From positions 124,001 through 188,000 of the forward strand of contig NZ_JAJLQW010000002.1 in the NCBI RefSeq assembly GCF_025548535.1: 64,000 nucleotides of DNA, in the 5' to 3' direction. The translations under genes were made by a program, and so were the position numbers. The notes beneath the pieces were generated by a model. It saw only the letters and a list, made by a program, of their open reading frames with translations. It did not search any database and was not told where the DNA came from. How positions within the stretch are numbered: position 1 is the first letter of the stretch; each line of letters starts with the position of its first letter. Source of the DNA: Undibacterium sp. Jales W-56. Its GTDB lineage: Bacteria > Pseudomonadota > Gammaproteobacteria > Burkholderiales > Burkholderiaceae_D. Shown piece after piece: positions 35,383-46,006 of this stretch.

Positions 35383-36645
35383 TTACAGATCCAATAACAG
35401 GCGAGCCGGGTCTTCCAGCGCTTCTTTCATCGCGACCAGGCCCAATACCGCTTCGCGGCCGTCGATGATGCGGTGATCGTAGGACATCGCCAGATAATTC
35501 ATCGGACGAATGACGATCTGGCCATTTTCCACTACCGCACGGTCCTTGGTCGCGTGTACGCCGAGGATCGCTGATTGCGGCGGGTTGATGATCGGTGTCG
35601 ACAGCATGGAGCCGAAGGTGCCGCCATTGGAGATCGAGAAAGTGCCGCCGGTCAGGTCTTCCAGTGTCAATTTACCGTCTTTGGCTTTAGCACCGAATTC
35701 GCCAATTTTTTTCTCGATGTCGGCGATCGACATCTGGTCGGCGTTGCGCAGGATAGGCACTACCAGGCCGCGCGGCGAACCAACTGCAATACCGATGTCG
35801 AAATAACCGTGATACACGATGTCGTTGCCGTCAACGGAAGCATTGATGATCGGGTATTTCTTCAGCGCGGCAACAGCGGCTTTGACGAAGAAAGACATGA
35901 AGCCGAGCTTGACGCCGTGTTCTTTTTCGAATTTGTCCTTGTACTTGTTGCGCAGGTCGATCACCGGTTGCATATTGACTTCATTAAAAGTCGTCAAGAT
36001 GGCATTCGTGGATTGCGACTGCACCAGACGTTCTGCAATACGTGCGCGCAAACGGCTCATCGGCACGCGTTCTTCCGGGCGGTCGCCGAGATTCATTACC
36101 GGCGCTGCGACTTGTTGTAACGCTGGCTTGCTGGCGACCGGTGCTGCCAGAGGTGCGACTGCCGGTGCGGCTGGCTTAGCTACGGCTGCCAGGGCATCGC
36201 CCTTAGTCACACGACCATCTTTACCTGTGCCATCTACGGCGCTGGCAGACAGGTTATTTTCCGCCAGAATCTTCGCTGCCGCTGGCATGGCAACGCCTGC
36301 AGCGGATTTAGCTGCGAGATTATTGATGGCTGCAGCGACAGGATCAACCGTAGTGGTAGCGACGGGTGCCGCAGCGACTTGTAAGGGGCTGACTTTAGCT
36401 GAACCGTCGGTATCCAGAATGGCAATCACTTCACCTGCGACAACGGTGCTACCGTCACCCTTGAGGATTTGGCTGATTACGCCAGCCTCCGGGCAAGGTA
36501 ATTCGAGAACGACTTTGTCGGTTTCAACGTCGATCAGATTTTCATCGCGAGCAACGGATTCGCCTACTTTTTTATGCCAGGTCAACAAAGTTGCTTCAGC
36601 AACTGATTCAGATAACTGCGGTACTTTTACTTCGATAATTGCCAT
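35383..36645 (-). CDS. odhB: 2-oxoglutarate dehydrogenase E2, dihydrolipoyl succinyltransferase
   Basis: 420 residues. It transfers the succinyl group from lipoate to CoA at the core of the complex. One lipoyl domain carries K44 in [10 protein letters not shown]; an Ala/Pro linker follows, then the E3/E1-binding domain ([18 protein letters not shown] near residue 145). The catalytic domain ends with [12 protein letters not shown] (His and Asp). CGGAG lies 7 bases before the ATG. It lies 68 bp after odhA; an 8-bp GC hairpin sits in that gap. Confidence 0.97.
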   Translation of the reverse strand: MAIIEVKVPQLSESVAEATLLTWHKKVGESVARDENLIDVETDKVVLELPCPEAGVISQILKGDGSTVVAGEVIAILDTDGSAKVSPLQVAAAPVATTTVDPVAAAINNLAAKSAAGVAMPAAAKILAENNLSASAVDGTGKDGRVTKGDALAAVAKPAAPAVAPLAAPVASKPALQQVAAPVMNLGDRPEERVPMSRLRARIAERLVQSQSTNAILTTFNEVNMQPVIDLRNKYKDKFEKEHGVKLGFMSFFVKAAVAALKKYPIINASVDGNDIVYHGYFDIGIAVGSPRGLVVPILRNADQMSIADIEKKIGEFGAKAKDGKLTLEDLTGGTFSISNGGTFGSMLSTPIINPPQSAILGVHATKDRAVVENGQIVIRPMNYLAMSYDHRIIDGREAVLGLVAMKEALEDPARLLLDL

Positions 36646-36674
36646 GTTTTTCTCCGTTTCGGATAGTCATCGGG

Positions 36675-36693
36675 TGCAGCAGCTTCTGCTGCA
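36675..36693. other. intercistronic hairpin between odhA and odhB
   Basis: TGCAGCAG and CTGCTGCA form a perfect 8-bp stem with a 3-base loop in the odhA-odhB gap. There is no U-run, so it is more likely a processing or stability element than a terminator. Confidence 0.4.
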
Positions 36694-36713
36694 TCACGTT
36701 TCACTATTGATTG

Positions 36714-39569
36714 TTATTTGGTCAGGACGTAGCCCTTGAGTTTGGAAAATGCCGTATCCAGCAGCGCTTTTTGTTGTGCATAGTGCTTGTCGTAGTAACC
36801 GACTGCTGGCGATGCACTGGCTGGACGACCGGCGTAAGCCAGTTTTTGACCTTCATCCAGGCTTTCAAAAATATTGTGCTGAATCTGGAACCAAGGTCCC
36901 TGATTTTGCGGCTCGTCCTGCGCCCAAACCAATTCCGCCAGATTCGGGAATTTTTTGAGTTCTGCTGCGAAACTCTTGTGTGGGAACGGATACAACTGTT
37001 CGACACGGATAATCGCCGTATCAGTCTGACCGCGCTCTTTACGAGCATTGACCAGGTCGTAATACACCTTGCCGGAGCAGGCGATTACGCGCTTGACCTT
37101 TTTCGCATCGATTTTCTCATCGACTTCACCGATGACCGTATGGAAACTGCCTTTGGCCAACTCGGACAAAGGCGAGCCGGCATCTTTATTCCGCAGTAAG
37201 GATTTCGGCGTCATGATCACCAATGGCTTACGGAACTGGCGGATCATCTGGCGACGCAGCAAGTGGAAAATCTGTGCTGCCGTAGTTGGCTGCACCACTT
37301 GCATATTATTGTCGGCACACAATTGCAGGAAACGCTCTGGACGTGCCGATGAATGCTCCGGCCCCTGACCTTCGTAACCGTGCGGCAACATCATGACCAG
37401 ACCGGAGGCACGCCCCCACTTCACTTCGCCAGAGCTGATGAACTGATCGATCACGACTTGCGCGCCATTGGCGAAATCGCCGAACTGCGCTTCCCAGATG
37501 GTCAATGTATTCGGCTCTGCGGTCGAGTAACCGTATTCGAAACCGAGTACCGCCTCTTCCGACAAAACGGAGTCAATCACGGTAAATGGCGCCTGCTTGT
37601 CCGAGATGTTTTGCAGAGGAATGTAAGTGCCGGCGTCCCAACGTTCACGATTCTGATCATGCAATACAGCGTGACGATGCACGAAAGTACCGCGACCGGC
37701 ATCTTGTCCCGTCAGGCGAATTGCGTAACCGGAAGCGACCAGAGACGCATAGGCCAGATGTTCGCCCATGCCCCAATCCAGGTTCATCTCGCCGCGGCCC
37801 ATGGCGGCACGGTCACCCAGCACTTTTTCAACCAGGCTATGCGGCTTGAAGCCTTCTGGCACTGTGGTGATACGTTCAGCCAGACGCTTCAATTCTGAAG
37901 CCGGGACTGCGGTATCCGCTGCATCGGTCCATTTACGGTTCAGGAATGGAATCCAGTCAACCGCATATTTGTTTTTGAAGTTGGAAATGACGGGATCAAC
38001 CGTGTGCTTACCTGCATCCATCGCATCACGGAAGGCTTTCACCATCTGATCGCCGCCATCGGCTGCAATCGTGCCCTGCGCGGCCAGTTTATCCGCGTAC
38101 ATCTTGCGGGTGCCTGGATGTTGCGCAATCTTTTTGTACATCAGCGGTTGTGTCAAAGCTGGGGTGTCTTGCTCGTTATGACCCAATTTACGGTAGCAGA
38201 TGATATCGACCACCACGTCCTTCTTGAATTCCATGCGGTAATCCAAGGCGATTTGCGTTGCCAATACCACGGCTTCCGGATCATCGGCATTCACGTGCAA
38301 TACCGGTGCTTCGATCATTTTTACAACGTCGGAGCAATACAGTGTGGAGCGTGAATCGCGTGGATCGGAAGTCGTGAAACCGATCTGGTTGTTAATCACG
38401 ATATGCACGGTACCGCCGGTGCCGTAGCCGCGGGTCTGCGCCAGGTTCAGTGTTTCCATGACCACGCCCTGCCCTGCAAACGCGGCATCGCCGTGCACCA
38501 GGATAGGCAGAACCTGGGAACCGTCTTTGTCGCCGCGACGCTCCATGCGCGCCTTGACCGAACCTTCAACCACCGGATTGACGATTTCCAGATGCGATGG
38601 GTTGAATGCCAGGGATAAATGCACTGGACCGCCCGGCGTAGAAATATCGGAAGAGAAACCCTGGTGGTACTTTACGTCGCCGGCGGGCAAATCATCGCCA
38701 TGCTTACCTTCGAATTCAGCAAACAAATCCTGCGGCATTTTGCCCAGGGTATTCACGAGAACGTTCAGACGGCCGCGATGCGCCATACCGATCACGATTT
38801 CTTCCACACCGCGTTCACCGGCGCGTTGAATCGTCTCATCCATCGAGGCGATAAAACTTTCGCCACCTTCCAGCGAGAAGCGTTTCTGGCCTACGTACCG
38901 GGTATGCAGATAGCGCTCCAGACCTTCAGCGGCGGTCAGGCGATCCAGAATATGTTTTTTCTTTTCAGCGGAAAATGCAGGTGTGGAGCGGATGGATTCG
39001 AGCTTTTGTTGCAGCCAACGTTTTTCCGTCGGGTCACTGATGTACATGAATTCTGCGCCGATAGAACGGCAATAGGTATCGCGCAAGGAATTCAGCAGGT
39101 CACGCAGGGATGCGGTTTCCGGTCCGAAATAGGTATTGCTGATATTGAACTGAATGTCCATATCGGCATCGGTAAAACCGTAAAAACTTGGTTCCAGCTC
39201 AGGAATGCTTGGACGTTCCTGGCGCTGCAGGGGGTCAAGATTGGCCCAATGACTACCCAAAAAGCGATAAGCGGCGATCAATTGCTGAGCAGCGACACGC
39301 TTGCGACCCATTTCGGCATCGGCAGTCGCGCTGACGGTACGAATCGGACCTTGCTTGGCACGCTCTGCGAACGAGGCGATTACCGGAGCATGGGCAACGT
39401 CGGGCTTACTGGAGCCGTCGACTGCAGGCACATGCTGCATCGCGTCGAAATACGCACGCCAGTTATCAGGTACGGAACCGGGATTGTTGAGGTACGCTTC
39501 GTAAAGTTCTTCTACGTAGGGCGCATTGCCGCCGAACAAATACGAGTTGGCGTTATATTGTTGCATCAT
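36714..39569 (-). CDS. odhA: 2-oxoglutarate dehydrogenase E1 (thiamine diphosphate)
   Basis: 951 residues from the ATG at 39569; a GTG three codons upstream is in frame, but AAAGG is placed 8 bases before this ATG. It decarboxylates 2-oxoglutarate and reductively succinylates the E2 lipoyl group. The N-terminal NSYLFGGNAPYVEELYEAYL E2-contact helix, GMAHRGRLNVL near residue 258, the ThDP-binding GDAAFAGQG region and the C-terminal VWAQDEPQNQGPW are typical. It heads odhA-odhB-(PspC)-lpdA-zapE, with about 280 bp upstream that hold its promoter and the gltA terminator. Confidence 0.97.
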   Translation of the reverse strand: MMQQYNANSYLFGGNAPYVEELYEAYLNNPGSVPDNWRAYFDAMQHVPAVDGSSKPDVAHAPVIASFAERAKQGPIRTVSATADAEMGRKRVAAQQLIAAYRFLGSHWANLDPLQRQERPSIPELEPSFYGFTDADMDIQFNISNTYFGPETASLRDLLNSLRDTYCRSIGAEFMYISDPTEKRWLQQKLESIRSTPAFSAEKKKHILDRLTAAEGLERYLHTRYVGQKRFSLEGGESFIASMDETIQRAGERGVEEIVIGMAHRGRLNVLVNTLGKMPQDLFAEFEGKHGDDLPAGDVKYHQGFSSDISTPGGPVHLSLAFNPSHLEIVNPVVEGSVKARMERRGDKDGSQVLPILVHGDAAFAGQGVVMETLNLAQTRGYGTGGTVHIVINNQIGFTTSDPRDSRSTLYCSDVVKMIEAPVLHVNADDPEAVVLATQIALDYRMEFKKDVVVDIICYRKLGHNEQDTPALTQPLMYKKIAQHPGTRKMYADKLAAQGTIAADGGDQMVKAFRDAMDAGKHTVDPVISNFKNKYAVDWIPFLNRKWTDAADTAVPASELKRLAERITTVPEGFKPHSLVEKVLGDRAAMGRGEMNLDWGMGEHLAYASLVASGYAIRLTGQDAGRGTFVHRHAVLHDQNRERWDAGTYIPLQNISDKQAPFTVIDSVLSEEAVLGFEYGYSTAEPNTLTIWEAQFGDFANGAQVVIDQFISSGEVKWGRASGLVMMLPHGYEGQGPEHSSARPERFLQLCADNNMQVVQPTTAAQIFHLLRRQMIRQFRKPLVIMTPKSLLRNKDAGSPLSELAKGSFHTVIGEVDEKIDAKKVKRVIACSGKVYYDLVNARKERGQTDTAIIRVEQLYPFPHKSFAAELKKFPNLAELVWAQDEPQNQGPWFQIQHNIFESLDEGQKLAYAGRPASASPAVGYYDKHYAQQKALLDTAFSKLKGYVLTK

Positions 39570-39806
39570 CTTGCTCACCTTTCTTCGCGTTTCGCGAGAT
39601 TAGCGGGTTAATCTAACCTTCCGCGACACGGCCTGACCGGTTAGCGGATTGCACATCAAGTTGTGGGGAAGGACTGGTTTCAAACTACTTTATTCCCAAA
39701 TCAAAATCGTCATTTTTACTTATAAAAACATAACTCTTTTGAATTAAAAATAAAACTACATCTAAAATTGCACATTCGACGCGAAGCATAGCATATTTAT
39801 TGCATG

Positions 39807-39839
39807 AAAAAAAAGCGAGTCTTCACGACTCGCTTTTTT
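39807..39839 (-). terminator. intrinsic terminator of gltA
   Basis: GCGAGTC and GACTCGC form a 7-bp stem with loop TTCAC. In the gltA direction (minus) the stem is followed by eight T. An A-run on the other side extends the stem. It begins 15 bp past the gltA stop and isolates gltA from odhA. Confidence 0.9.
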
Positions 39840-39853
39840 CATACCTTTCGCAA

Positions 39854-41161
39854 TTAGCCGCGTTTTGCAATTGGCGGCACATCGCGTTTTGGCGAACCCA
39901 CGAACAATTGGCGCGGGCGACCAATTTTTTGTTCTGGATCAGAAATCATTTCCTTCCATTGAGCAATCCAACCTACGGTACGTGCCAGCGCAAAAATACC
40001 GGTGAACAAAGAAGTTGGAATACCTAAGGCACGCTGCACAATACCCGAGTAGAAGTCAACGTTCGGATACAACTTACGGGAAACAAAGTATTCATCTTCC
40101 AGCGCAATTTTTTCCAGTGCCATTGCGAGTTTGAACAATGGATCGTCTTGCAGACCGAGTTCATTCAACACTTCATAGCAAGTTTCACGCATCAGCTTGG
40201 CACGCGGATCATAGTTTTTATACACACGATGACCGAAGCCCATCAGTTTAACGCCGGAGTTCTTGTCTTTCACTTGCTTGATGAACTCGGGGATATTGTC
40301 AACGTTACCGATCTCTTCGAGCATGCTCAAGGCAGCTTCGTTAGCACCGCCATGGGCAGGTCCCCACAGGCAGGCGATACCGGCGGCGATACAGGCAAAC
40401 GGATTTGCACCTGAAGAACCAGCCAGACGCACCGTCGATGTCGATGCGTTTTGCTCGTGATCGGCATGCAAGATCAGGATGCGATCCAAGGCACGAACCA
40501 GCACTTCATTGACTTTGTATGGTTCGCACGGCGTCGAGAACATCATGTGCATGAAATTGGCGCTGTAGGACAAATCATTGCGCGGATATACAAACGGCTG
40601 ACCGATTGAATATTTATACGCCATTGCGACCAGCGTTGGCATTTTAGCGATCAGGCGAATCGCCGACACTTCACGATGGTGTGGGTCGTTGATGTCGAGT
40701 GAATCATGGTAGAACGATGCCAATGCACCGACAGTGCCGACCAACACCGACATAGGGTGCGCATCGCGACGGAAACCGCGGAAGAAGAATTGCATCTGCT
40801 CGTGCACCATGGTGTGCTTGGTCACAGTGTCAACGAATTCGGTTTTTTGCGCTGCATTTGGCAGTTCGCCATTCAAAAGCAAGTAGCAGGTTTCCAGGAA
40901 ATCGCCGCCGTTTACTGCCAATTGCTCGATTGGATAACCGCGATACAGCAATTCGCCTTTGTCGCCGTCGATATAGGTAATCGAGGAGTTACAGGCGGCA
41001 GTTGACATGAAGCCAGGATCATAGGTGAACATGCCTGTAGCGCCATACAACTTACGGATGTCAATTACATCGGGACCAACTGAGCCTTTGTAAATCGGCA
41101 TTTCCAACGATGCGGAACCATCGGAAAAAGAGAGTGTTGCTTTTGTTTCAGAGTTAGTCAT
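39854..41161 (-). CDS. gltA: citrate synthase (type II, hexameric)
   Basis: 435 residues. It condenses oxaloacetate and acetyl-CoA. The length and the N-terminal domain ([20 protein letters not shown]) match the NADH-sensitive type II enzymes of proteobacteria. The catalytic region has [16 protein letters not shown] near residue 235, then [10 protein letters not shown] and [14 protein letters not shown] near residue 305. It follows sdhE by 67 bp on the same strand, at the end of the sdhCDAB-sdhE run, and has its own strong terminator. Confidence 0.98.
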   Translation of the reverse strand: MTNSETKATLSFSDGSASLEMPIYKGSVGPDVIDIRKLYGATGMFTYDPGFMSTAACNSSITYIDGDKGELLYRGYPIEQLAVNGGDFLETCYLLLNGELPNAAQKTEFVDTVTKHTMVHEQMQFFFRGFRRDAHPMSVLVGTVGALASFYHDSLDINDPHHREVSAIRLIAKMPTLVAMAYKYSIGQPFVYPRNDLSYSANFMHMMFSTPCEPYKVNEVLVRALDRILILHADHEQNASTSTVRLAGSSGANPFACIAAGIACLWGPAHGGANEAALSMLEEIGNVDNIPEFIKQVKDKNSGVKLMGFGHRVYKNYDPRAKLMRETCYEVLNELGLQDDPLFKLAMALEKIALEDEYFVSRKLYPNVDFYSGIVQRALGIPTSLFTGIFALARTVGWIAQWKEMISDPEQKIGRPRQLFVGSPKRDVPPIAKRG

Positions 41162-41228
41162 GGCTCTTCCTTCAATGTAGAGGTGAGTCGTTAATCAAAA
41201 AAACGCGAGAGAAAAATCGTTTTCTGTT

Positions 41229-41510
41229 TCAGGCTATTTGCAAGCGAGCCAATAAGGCGTGCACATGTGGCAGGTCAACTTCGGCTTCTGGTTGTTTTTT
41301 CGCCAGAATCAGGTCCATCAAAGTATTGTCAGACAACTCCATCAAGCGGCTGAAGGCGTCGACCTCATCATCGGTCAATGACGCTTCATGGGCATCCAGA
41401 AAACGAGTCAATATCAGATCGTTTTCCAGCAATCCACGTCTGGCGCGCCACCGTAGCCTGGCTCGCTTGACCGGATCACTTTGGTGGGTATCAACTTTTG
41501 ACTCAGACAT
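41229..41510 (-). CDS. sdhE: succinate dehydrogenase flavinylation factor SdhE
   Basis: 93 residues from the ATG at 41510; a TTG four codons upstream is also in frame. It chaperones covalent FAD attachment to SdhA. The family signature RGxxE appears as RRGLLENDLIL near residue 25, and the acidic LTDDEVDAFSRLMELSDNTLMDLIL helices are typical. It lies between sdhB and gltA. Confidence 0.95.
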   Translation of the reverse strand: MSESKVDTHQSDPVKRARLRWRARRGLLENDLILTRFLDAHEASLTDDEVDAFSRLMELSDNTLMDLILAKKQPEAEVDLPHVHALLARLQIA

Positions 41511-41634
41511 AAATACTTTCAATACTTACTTGCATATTTCATGCAATTCTTATGAGCCATCTGCATCACTCAAAAAACTGCATGAAATAAGGGCGGTCAA
41601 TTTCTAAGCAACGCGAAACCGACCGCACTCTTCC

Positions 41635-42345
41635 TTATACTGCGCGGCGCACCATTAATTCTTTGATTTTGCCAATCGCTCGGGTTGGATTCAGACCTTT
41701 TGGACACACATCGACGCAATTCATGATCGTATGGCAGCGGAACAAACGATACGGATCTTCCAGATTGTCCAGACGCTCGCCGGTCGCCTGATCGCGTGAA
41801 TCGGCGATGAAGCGGTAAGCCTGCAACAAACCGGCCGGGCCGACGAATTTATCCGGATTCCACCAGAACGACGGGCACGAGGTTGAGCAACAAGCGCACA
41901 AGATACATTCATACAAACCATCCAGCTCTTCGCGTTCGGCCGGCGTTTGCAGACGTTCTTTCTCAGGCGGAATCGAGTCGTTCATCAGGTACGGCTTGAT
42001 CGAATTGTATTGCTTGAAGAATTGCGTCATGTCCACAATCAGGTCGCGGATCACTGGCAAACCTGGCAAAGGACGCAATACGATAGGCTCGCTCAATTCG
42101 TTGAGGTTGGTGGTGCAGGCCAGGCCGTTCTTGCCGTTGATGTTCATCGCATCGGAACCGCACACGCCTTCACGGCATGAACGGCGCAACGCCAGCGAAT
42201 CATCGACGTCGGCTTTGATACGTTGCAGCGCATCCAGCAACATCTTGTCGGTATCTTGCAGCTCTACCGTCAAGTCCTGCATATAAGGCTTGGCATCCTT
42301 GTCCGGATCGTAGCGATAGATTTTAAATTTCAGTGTACGTGCCAT
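41635..42345 (-). CDS. sdhB: succinate dehydrogenase iron-sulfur subunit
   Basis: 236 residues. It passes electrons from SdhA to ubiquinone through three clusters. The [2Fe-2S] ligands are in [21 protein letters not shown], and the [4Fe-4S] and [3Fe-4S] ligands in [12 protein letters not shown] and [17 protein letters not shown]. It is 12 bp downstream of sdhA. The C-terminus [17 protein letters not shown] is normal. Confidence 0.98.
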   Translation of the reverse strand: MARTLKFKIYRYDPDKDAKPYMQDLTVELQDTDKMLLDALQRIKADVDDSLALRRSCREGVCGSDAMNINGKNGLACTTNLNELSEPIVLRPLPGLPVIRDLIVDMTQFFKQYNSIKPYLMNDSIPPEKERLQTPAEREELDGLYECILCACCSTSCPSFWWNPDKFVGPAGLLQAYRFIADSRDQATGERLDNLEDPYRLFRCHTIMNCVDVCPKGLNPTRAIGKIKELMVRRAV

Positions 42346-42357
42346 AGTGGTATCTCT

Positions 42358-44133
42358 TTAGAATGTACGAGCTTTTGGCTTGAAGGTTTCAACAGTCAGC
42401 GGCTTGGTATTGACGGGCTTGTAGTCGAGGCGATTGCCTTCGGAATACCACAAAGTGTGTTTCATCCAATTGTCGTCATCCCGTTTTTCGTAATCGCGGT
42501 GCGCGTGTGCGCCACGCGATTCTTTACGGGCAGCGGCTGATGTAATAGTCGCTTTTGCGGTTTCGATCAAATTATCCAACTCCAAGGCTTCGACACGGGC
42601 GGTGTTGAATACTTTGGATTTGTCTTTGAACGAAACATGCTTACGACGCTCATCCAATTCCATGATTTCTTTGACGCCTTCTTGCAACAATTCGTCAGTA
42701 CGGAATACGCCGCAGTGATATTGCATCGTTTTACGGATCGCATTAGCGACATCCTGCACGCGCTCAGTACCGGTGCTGGTTTCCAACTTGGTTAAACGGG
42801 ACAAGGCCAGATCTGCGGCATCTGCCGGCAGGTCTTTATTGCTGCGCGCTTTTAAGTTGCTGGCAACGATATGATTACCTGCGGCGCGACCGAATACCAA
42901 CAGATCCAACAATGAATTGGTACCGAGCCGGTTTGCGCCATGCACAGAAACGCAAGCGCACTCACCGATTGCATATAAGCCGTTGACGATTTCGCTGCTA
43001 CCGTTTTTCGGCGCAATTACCTGACCGTAAATATTGGTCGGGATACCGCCCATCTGGTAATGGATGGTCGGCACAACCGGGATAGGCTCTTTGGTCGCAT
43101 CGACGTTGGCAAATTTGTGCGCAATTTCCAGGATCGACGGCAAACGCTTTTGAATCGTGTCGGCACCGATATGACGCAGATCCAGCATCACGTGATCTTT
43201 ATTTGGACCGCAACCGCGCCCTTCCTTGATTTCCTGATCCATGGAGCGGGAAACGAAGTCGCGCGGCGCCAGATCTTTCAGTGTCGGGGCATAACGTTCC
43301 ATGAAGCGCTCGCCCTGGCTATTCACCAGAATACCGCCCTCACCGCGCACACCCTCAGTAATCAAGACGCCCGCACCGGCGACACCGGTCGGGTGAAATT
43401 GCCAGAATTCCATATCTTCGAGTGGCAAACCTGCTCGTGCCGCCATACCCATACCGTCACCGGTATTGATAAAAGCGTTCGTGGATGCAGCCCAGATACG
43501 GCCAGCACCGCCAGTGGCGAAAATGGTTTGCTTCGCTTCCAGCATCATGACTTCGCCGGTCTCCATTTCCAGCGCTACTACACCCAATACATCGCCGTCA
43601 GCATCGCGGATCAGATCAATCGCCATCCATTCGACAAAGAAATGAGTACGGGCGCGGACATTGCGCTGATACAGCGTATGCAAAAGCGCGTGACCAGTAC
43701 GGTCGGCGGCCGCACAAGCGCGCTGCACCGGCTTTTCGCCGAAATTTGCAGTATGACCGCCGAATGGACGCTGATAAATAGTGCCGTCGGCATTGCGGTC
43801 GAAAGGCATACCGAAATGTTCTAATTCATAGACTACTTTCGGTGCTTCGCGACACATGAATTCAATCGCATCCTGATCGCCGAGATAATCCGAACCCTTG
43901 ACGGTGTCGAACATATGCCAGTACCAGTTATCCTCAGACATATTGCCGAGCGATGCACCGATACCGCCTTGCGCTGCCACTGTGTGCGAACGCGTTGGAA
44001 AAACTTTAGACAAAACAGCGACGTTCAGGCCAGCTTCTGCCAATTGCAGAGAAGCACGCATGCCGGAGCCACCTGCGCCAACGATCACCGCATCGAAGCG
44101 ACGGGATGGAATTGCGGGTTTAATTGCTGCCAC
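42358..44133 (-). CDS. sdhA: succinate dehydrogenase flavoprotein subunit
   Basis: 591 residues from a GTG at 44133. A longer ATG frame to 44187 would overlap sdhD by 52 bases and add 18 unrelated residues. GGAGAG is 7 bases before the GTG, and the sdhD stop TAA lies two bases upstream, implying translational coupling. The FAD motif [17 protein letters not shown], the flavin-linked His in [11 protein letters not shown] and the active-site HPTGV/REGRG region are present. It oxidises succinate to fumarate at the inner membrane. Confidence 0.97.
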   Translation of the reverse strand: MAAIKPAIPSRRFDAVIVGAGGSGMRASLQLAEAGLNVAVLSKVFPTRSHTVAAQGGIGASLGNMSEDNWYWHMFDTVKGSDYLGDQDAIEFMCREAPKVVYELEHFGMPFDRNADGTIYQRPFGGHTANFGEKPVQRACAAADRTGHALLHTLYQRNVRARTHFFVEWMAIDLIRDADGDVLGVVALEMETGEVMMLEAKQTIFATGGAGRIWAASTNAFINTGDGMGMAARAGLPLEDMEFWQFHPTGVAGAGVLITEGVRGEGGILVNSQGERFMERYAPTLKDLAPRDFVSRSMDQEIKEGRGCGPNKDHVMLDLRHIGADTIQKRLPSILEIAHKFANVDATKEPIPVVPTIHYQMGGIPTNIYGQVIAPKNGSSEIVNGLYAIGECACVSVHGANRLGTNSLLDLLVFGRAAGNHIVASNLKARSNKDLPADAADLALSRLTKLETSTGTERVQDVANAIRKTMQYHCGVFRTDELLQEGVKEIMELDERRKHVSFKDKSKVFNTARVEALELDNLIETAKATITSAAARKESRGAHAHRDYEKRDDDNWMKHTLWYSEGNRLDYKPVNTKPLTVETFKPKARTF

Positions 44134-44135
44134 GG

Positions 44136-44504
44136 TTACACTCTCCACAAAATCTGTGCCGTATATCCGACACAAGCAACTAGCCACAGGATAGTGGCAA
44201 CTTGAAACACAAGGCGCAGAGCGACATTGTGCGTTACATAATCCATCCAGATATCACGCATACCGACCCAGGCGTGATAAAACAAAGCGACAAATACGGT
44301 AAAAGTCGCCAGCTTGAACCATTGGCGAGCAAAGATTCCCGCCCAGGCTTCATAGCTAAAATCATTGCCCGTCAAAAACAAGACCAACAAAATAACAGTG
44401 TATACAGCCATCACTATCGCTGTAACGCGCTGCGCCAGCCAGTCGCGCAGACCATAATGCGCACCGACTACCAGTCGGTTGGGGCCAATATTGTCGTTTG
44501 CCAT
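44136..44504 (-). CDS. sdhD: succinate dehydrogenase membrane anchor SdhD
   Basis: 122 residues with three transmembrane helices (about 25-43, 55-78 and 94-118). The haem-ligand His is probably in [16 protein letters not shown]. It binds ubiquinone and haem b with SdhC. The ATG immediately follows the sdhC stop (TAA then ATG), so the two are coupled. Confidence 0.95.
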   Translation of the reverse strand: MANDNIGPNRLVVGAHYGLRDWLAQRVTAIVMAVYTVILLVLFLTGNDFSYEAWAGIFARQWFKLATFTVFVALFYHAWVGMRDIWMDYVTHNVALRLVFQVATILWLVACVGYTAQILWRV

Positions 44505-44912
44505 TTAAAACACTCCAAATAATTTCAGGGCAACCAATGCGGTCAAAGGCAAGCTAATGACAAAGACACCTACCGCCGATTTGCGGGCAGAATCTTTATT
44601 TAAGCCGATATGCAGATCCATAAACAGATGACGGATACCCGCACAAAAATGATGCAGATAAGCCCAGGAAAGCGCCAAAATGATGAGTTTCACAAAAACG
44701 CCTGAAGTGAAATTTTTCAGCACGGCGAATGATAGTTCTGATGTCAGGCTCTGATCGAGCAAGTACAAAATGAACGGCATCAGCAAGAACATCAACATGC
44801 CACTGGCACGGTGCAGAATCGACACGAAACCGGCAAGCGGCAGCCGATATCCGGTCGCATCAATCAGCCGCATGACCCCAAAACGAGGTTTGGCTTTTAC
44901 TACTTCAGACAT
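44505..44912 (-). CDS. sdhC: succinate dehydrogenase cytochrome b556 subunit SdhC
   Basis: 135 residues from the ATG at 44912, preceded by GGGGAG; an ATG five codons further up overlaps that ribosome site. Three transmembrane helices are visible. SILHRASGMLMFLLMPF (quinone-site Ser/Arg) and the haem-ligand His in HHFCAGIRHLFMDLH are diagnostic. It is the first gene of sdhC-D-A-B-E. A 17-bp inverted repeat lies in its leader. Confidence 0.95.
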   Translation of the reverse strand: MSEVVKAKPRFGVMRLIDATGYRLPLAGFVSILHRASGMLMFLLMPFILYLLDQSLTSELSFAVLKNFTSGVFVKLIILALSWAYLHHFCAGIRHLFMDLHIGLNKDSARKSAVGVFVISLPLTALVALKLFGVF

Positions 44913-44966
44913 AAATAATCTCCCCATTAACTAGTCTGTACATGAACTTTGTAATTTTCGCCTATT

Positions 44967-44983
44967 TTGGTGCGTCGCACCAA
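44967..44983. promoter_or_regulatory. 17-bp inverted repeat in the sdhC leader
   Basis: TTGGTGCG-T-CGCACCAA is a perfect inverted repeat about 55 bp before the sdhC start. It could be an operator or an mRNA hairpin. Its half-site order is the reverse of the NtrC site, so I do not assign it to NtrC. Confidence 0.5.
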
Positions 44984-45088
44984 CAAAAAAGACGCCTGTT
45001 TACAAAATAGTTCTATCTTACTGTGATTTCCGGCGCTACATAGCGACATGCAATGTGTCAACATGACCACGCGCCCGAACAATTTAAT

Positions 45089-45892
45089 TTAACTCAACTC
45101 GTTTTTATAATGATGCTGGCTAGTCAGATACAAGCCGCGACGCAATTCAACCGGCTTATCGCCATAAGTGTAAGAAACGCGCTCCACCTTCAATAACGGC
45201 GCACCAACCTGCACCAACAGCAATTCGGCGACGACTTCGTCCGCACAAACGGCGCGAATTTCTTCCGAGGCCCGTATCATGTGGGTACCGAATTCTGTCT
45301 CAAACAAGCCGTACATCGGTCCTTTGTATTCATTCAAGCGCTCAGCTGTAAGTCCCTTAAAAATAATTCCGGGCAGCCACAAGTCATCCAAAATAGTCGG
45401 AATGCCGGAAAAATATTGCACCCTGCGTATAAACACGACCGAATCGCCCGATTTAATATCGAGCGCTCTCGCCACATCCGCAGGCGCACGCAGTCGCTTT
45501 ACTTCAACGATTTTATTTTCTGGGTAATGCGGTTTACCCTCGTCCGGCACTAGGCGTAAAAAACGAAACTGGGCACGCGCCTCATGGTGAGTCGCAACAA
45601 AAGTCCCCTTCCCTTGCCTGCGCACCACCAGATTTTCTGCAGACAACTCATCAATCGCCTTGCGGACCGTACCCTGACTCACCTTAAAGCGGCTGGCCAG
45701 TTCGATTTCGCTAGGAATTAATTCGCCGGGCTTCCACTCGCCAGATTGCAGGCTTTGAGTAATCAGCGCTTTGATTTGCTGATAAAGCGGACTAAAAGTA
45801 GGCGATGCGCCAGACGCAGAATTAGCGCCCCCCGCCGCACTGGAGGTCGCGCTGCTATTCTGGGTATTGGAGGTTGGCACGTTAGAATTCAT
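45089..45892 (-). CDS. GntR-family (HutC/UTRA) transcriptional regulator
   Basis: 267 residues from the ATG at 45892; an in-frame GTG six codons upstream is possible. After a ~35-residue Ser/Asn/Ala-rich head comes the winged helix-turn-helix (IPSEIELASRFKVSQGTVRKAIDELSAENLVVRRQGKGTFVA) and a UTRA ligand domain from about residue 105. It lies between sdhC (same strand) and divergent mdh, a conserved place in Burkholderiales TCA islands. It probably senses a central metabolite and controls mdh/sdh. A perfect palindrome 57 bp upstream is a candidate self-operator. Confidence 0.9.
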   Translation of the reverse strand: MNSNVPTSNTQNSSATSSAAGGANSASGASPTFSPLYQQIKALITQSLQSGEWKPGELIPSEIELASRFKVSQGTVRKAIDELSAENLVVRRQGKGTFVATHHEARAQFRFLRLVPDEGKPHYPENKIVEVKRLRAPADVARALDIKSGDSVVFIRRVQYFSGIPTILDDLWLPGIIFKGLTAERLNEYKGPMYGLFETEFGTHMIRASEEIRAVCADEVVAELLLVQVGAPLLKVERVSYTYGDKPVELRRGLYLTSQHHYKNELS

Positions 45893-45948
45893 AGACTGCG
45901 ATTTCACCACAAAAAGGCTTGGTAAGTCCAGAACAAACTAGCAATTAA

Positions 45949-45968
45949 TATGTCTTATATAAGACATA
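45949..45968. promoter_or_regulatory. 20-bp perfect palindrome, candidate GntR operator
   Basis: TATGTCTTATATAAGACATA reads identically on both strands. It lies 57 bp before the gntR start and 10 bp before the -35 of a good promoter facing mdh. Size and symmetry fit a GntR-family dimer site. I found no second copy in the window. Confidence 0.65.
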
Positions 45969-45977
45969 AGATATTCA

Positions 45978-46006
45978 TTGACACCTGACACGAGTCCACC
46001 TAAACT
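45978..46006 (+). promoter_or_regulatory. candidate sigma-70 promoter toward mdh
   Basis: TTGACA (45978-45983), a 17-base spacer and TAAACT (46001-46006) make a near-consensus promoter on the plus strand. The palindrome ends 9 bases before it. Transcription from here would give mdh a leader of about 355 bases; that leader (46010-46369) holds no supported gene. Confidence 0.55.

Noticed and set aside
35819..36739. 306-codon plus-strand ORF
   Set aside because: It is antisense to odhB, which has lipoyl, binding and catalytic motifs; the plus frame is low-complexity Ala/Thr/Ser.
38619..39611. 330-codon plus-strand ORF
   Set aside because: It is antisense to odhA and has no recognisable domain or ribosome site.
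44967..44983. NtrC-type site before sdhC
   Set aside because: The NtrC consensus is GCACC-N-GGTGC; here the half-sites are in the opposite order (GGTGC-N-GCACC).
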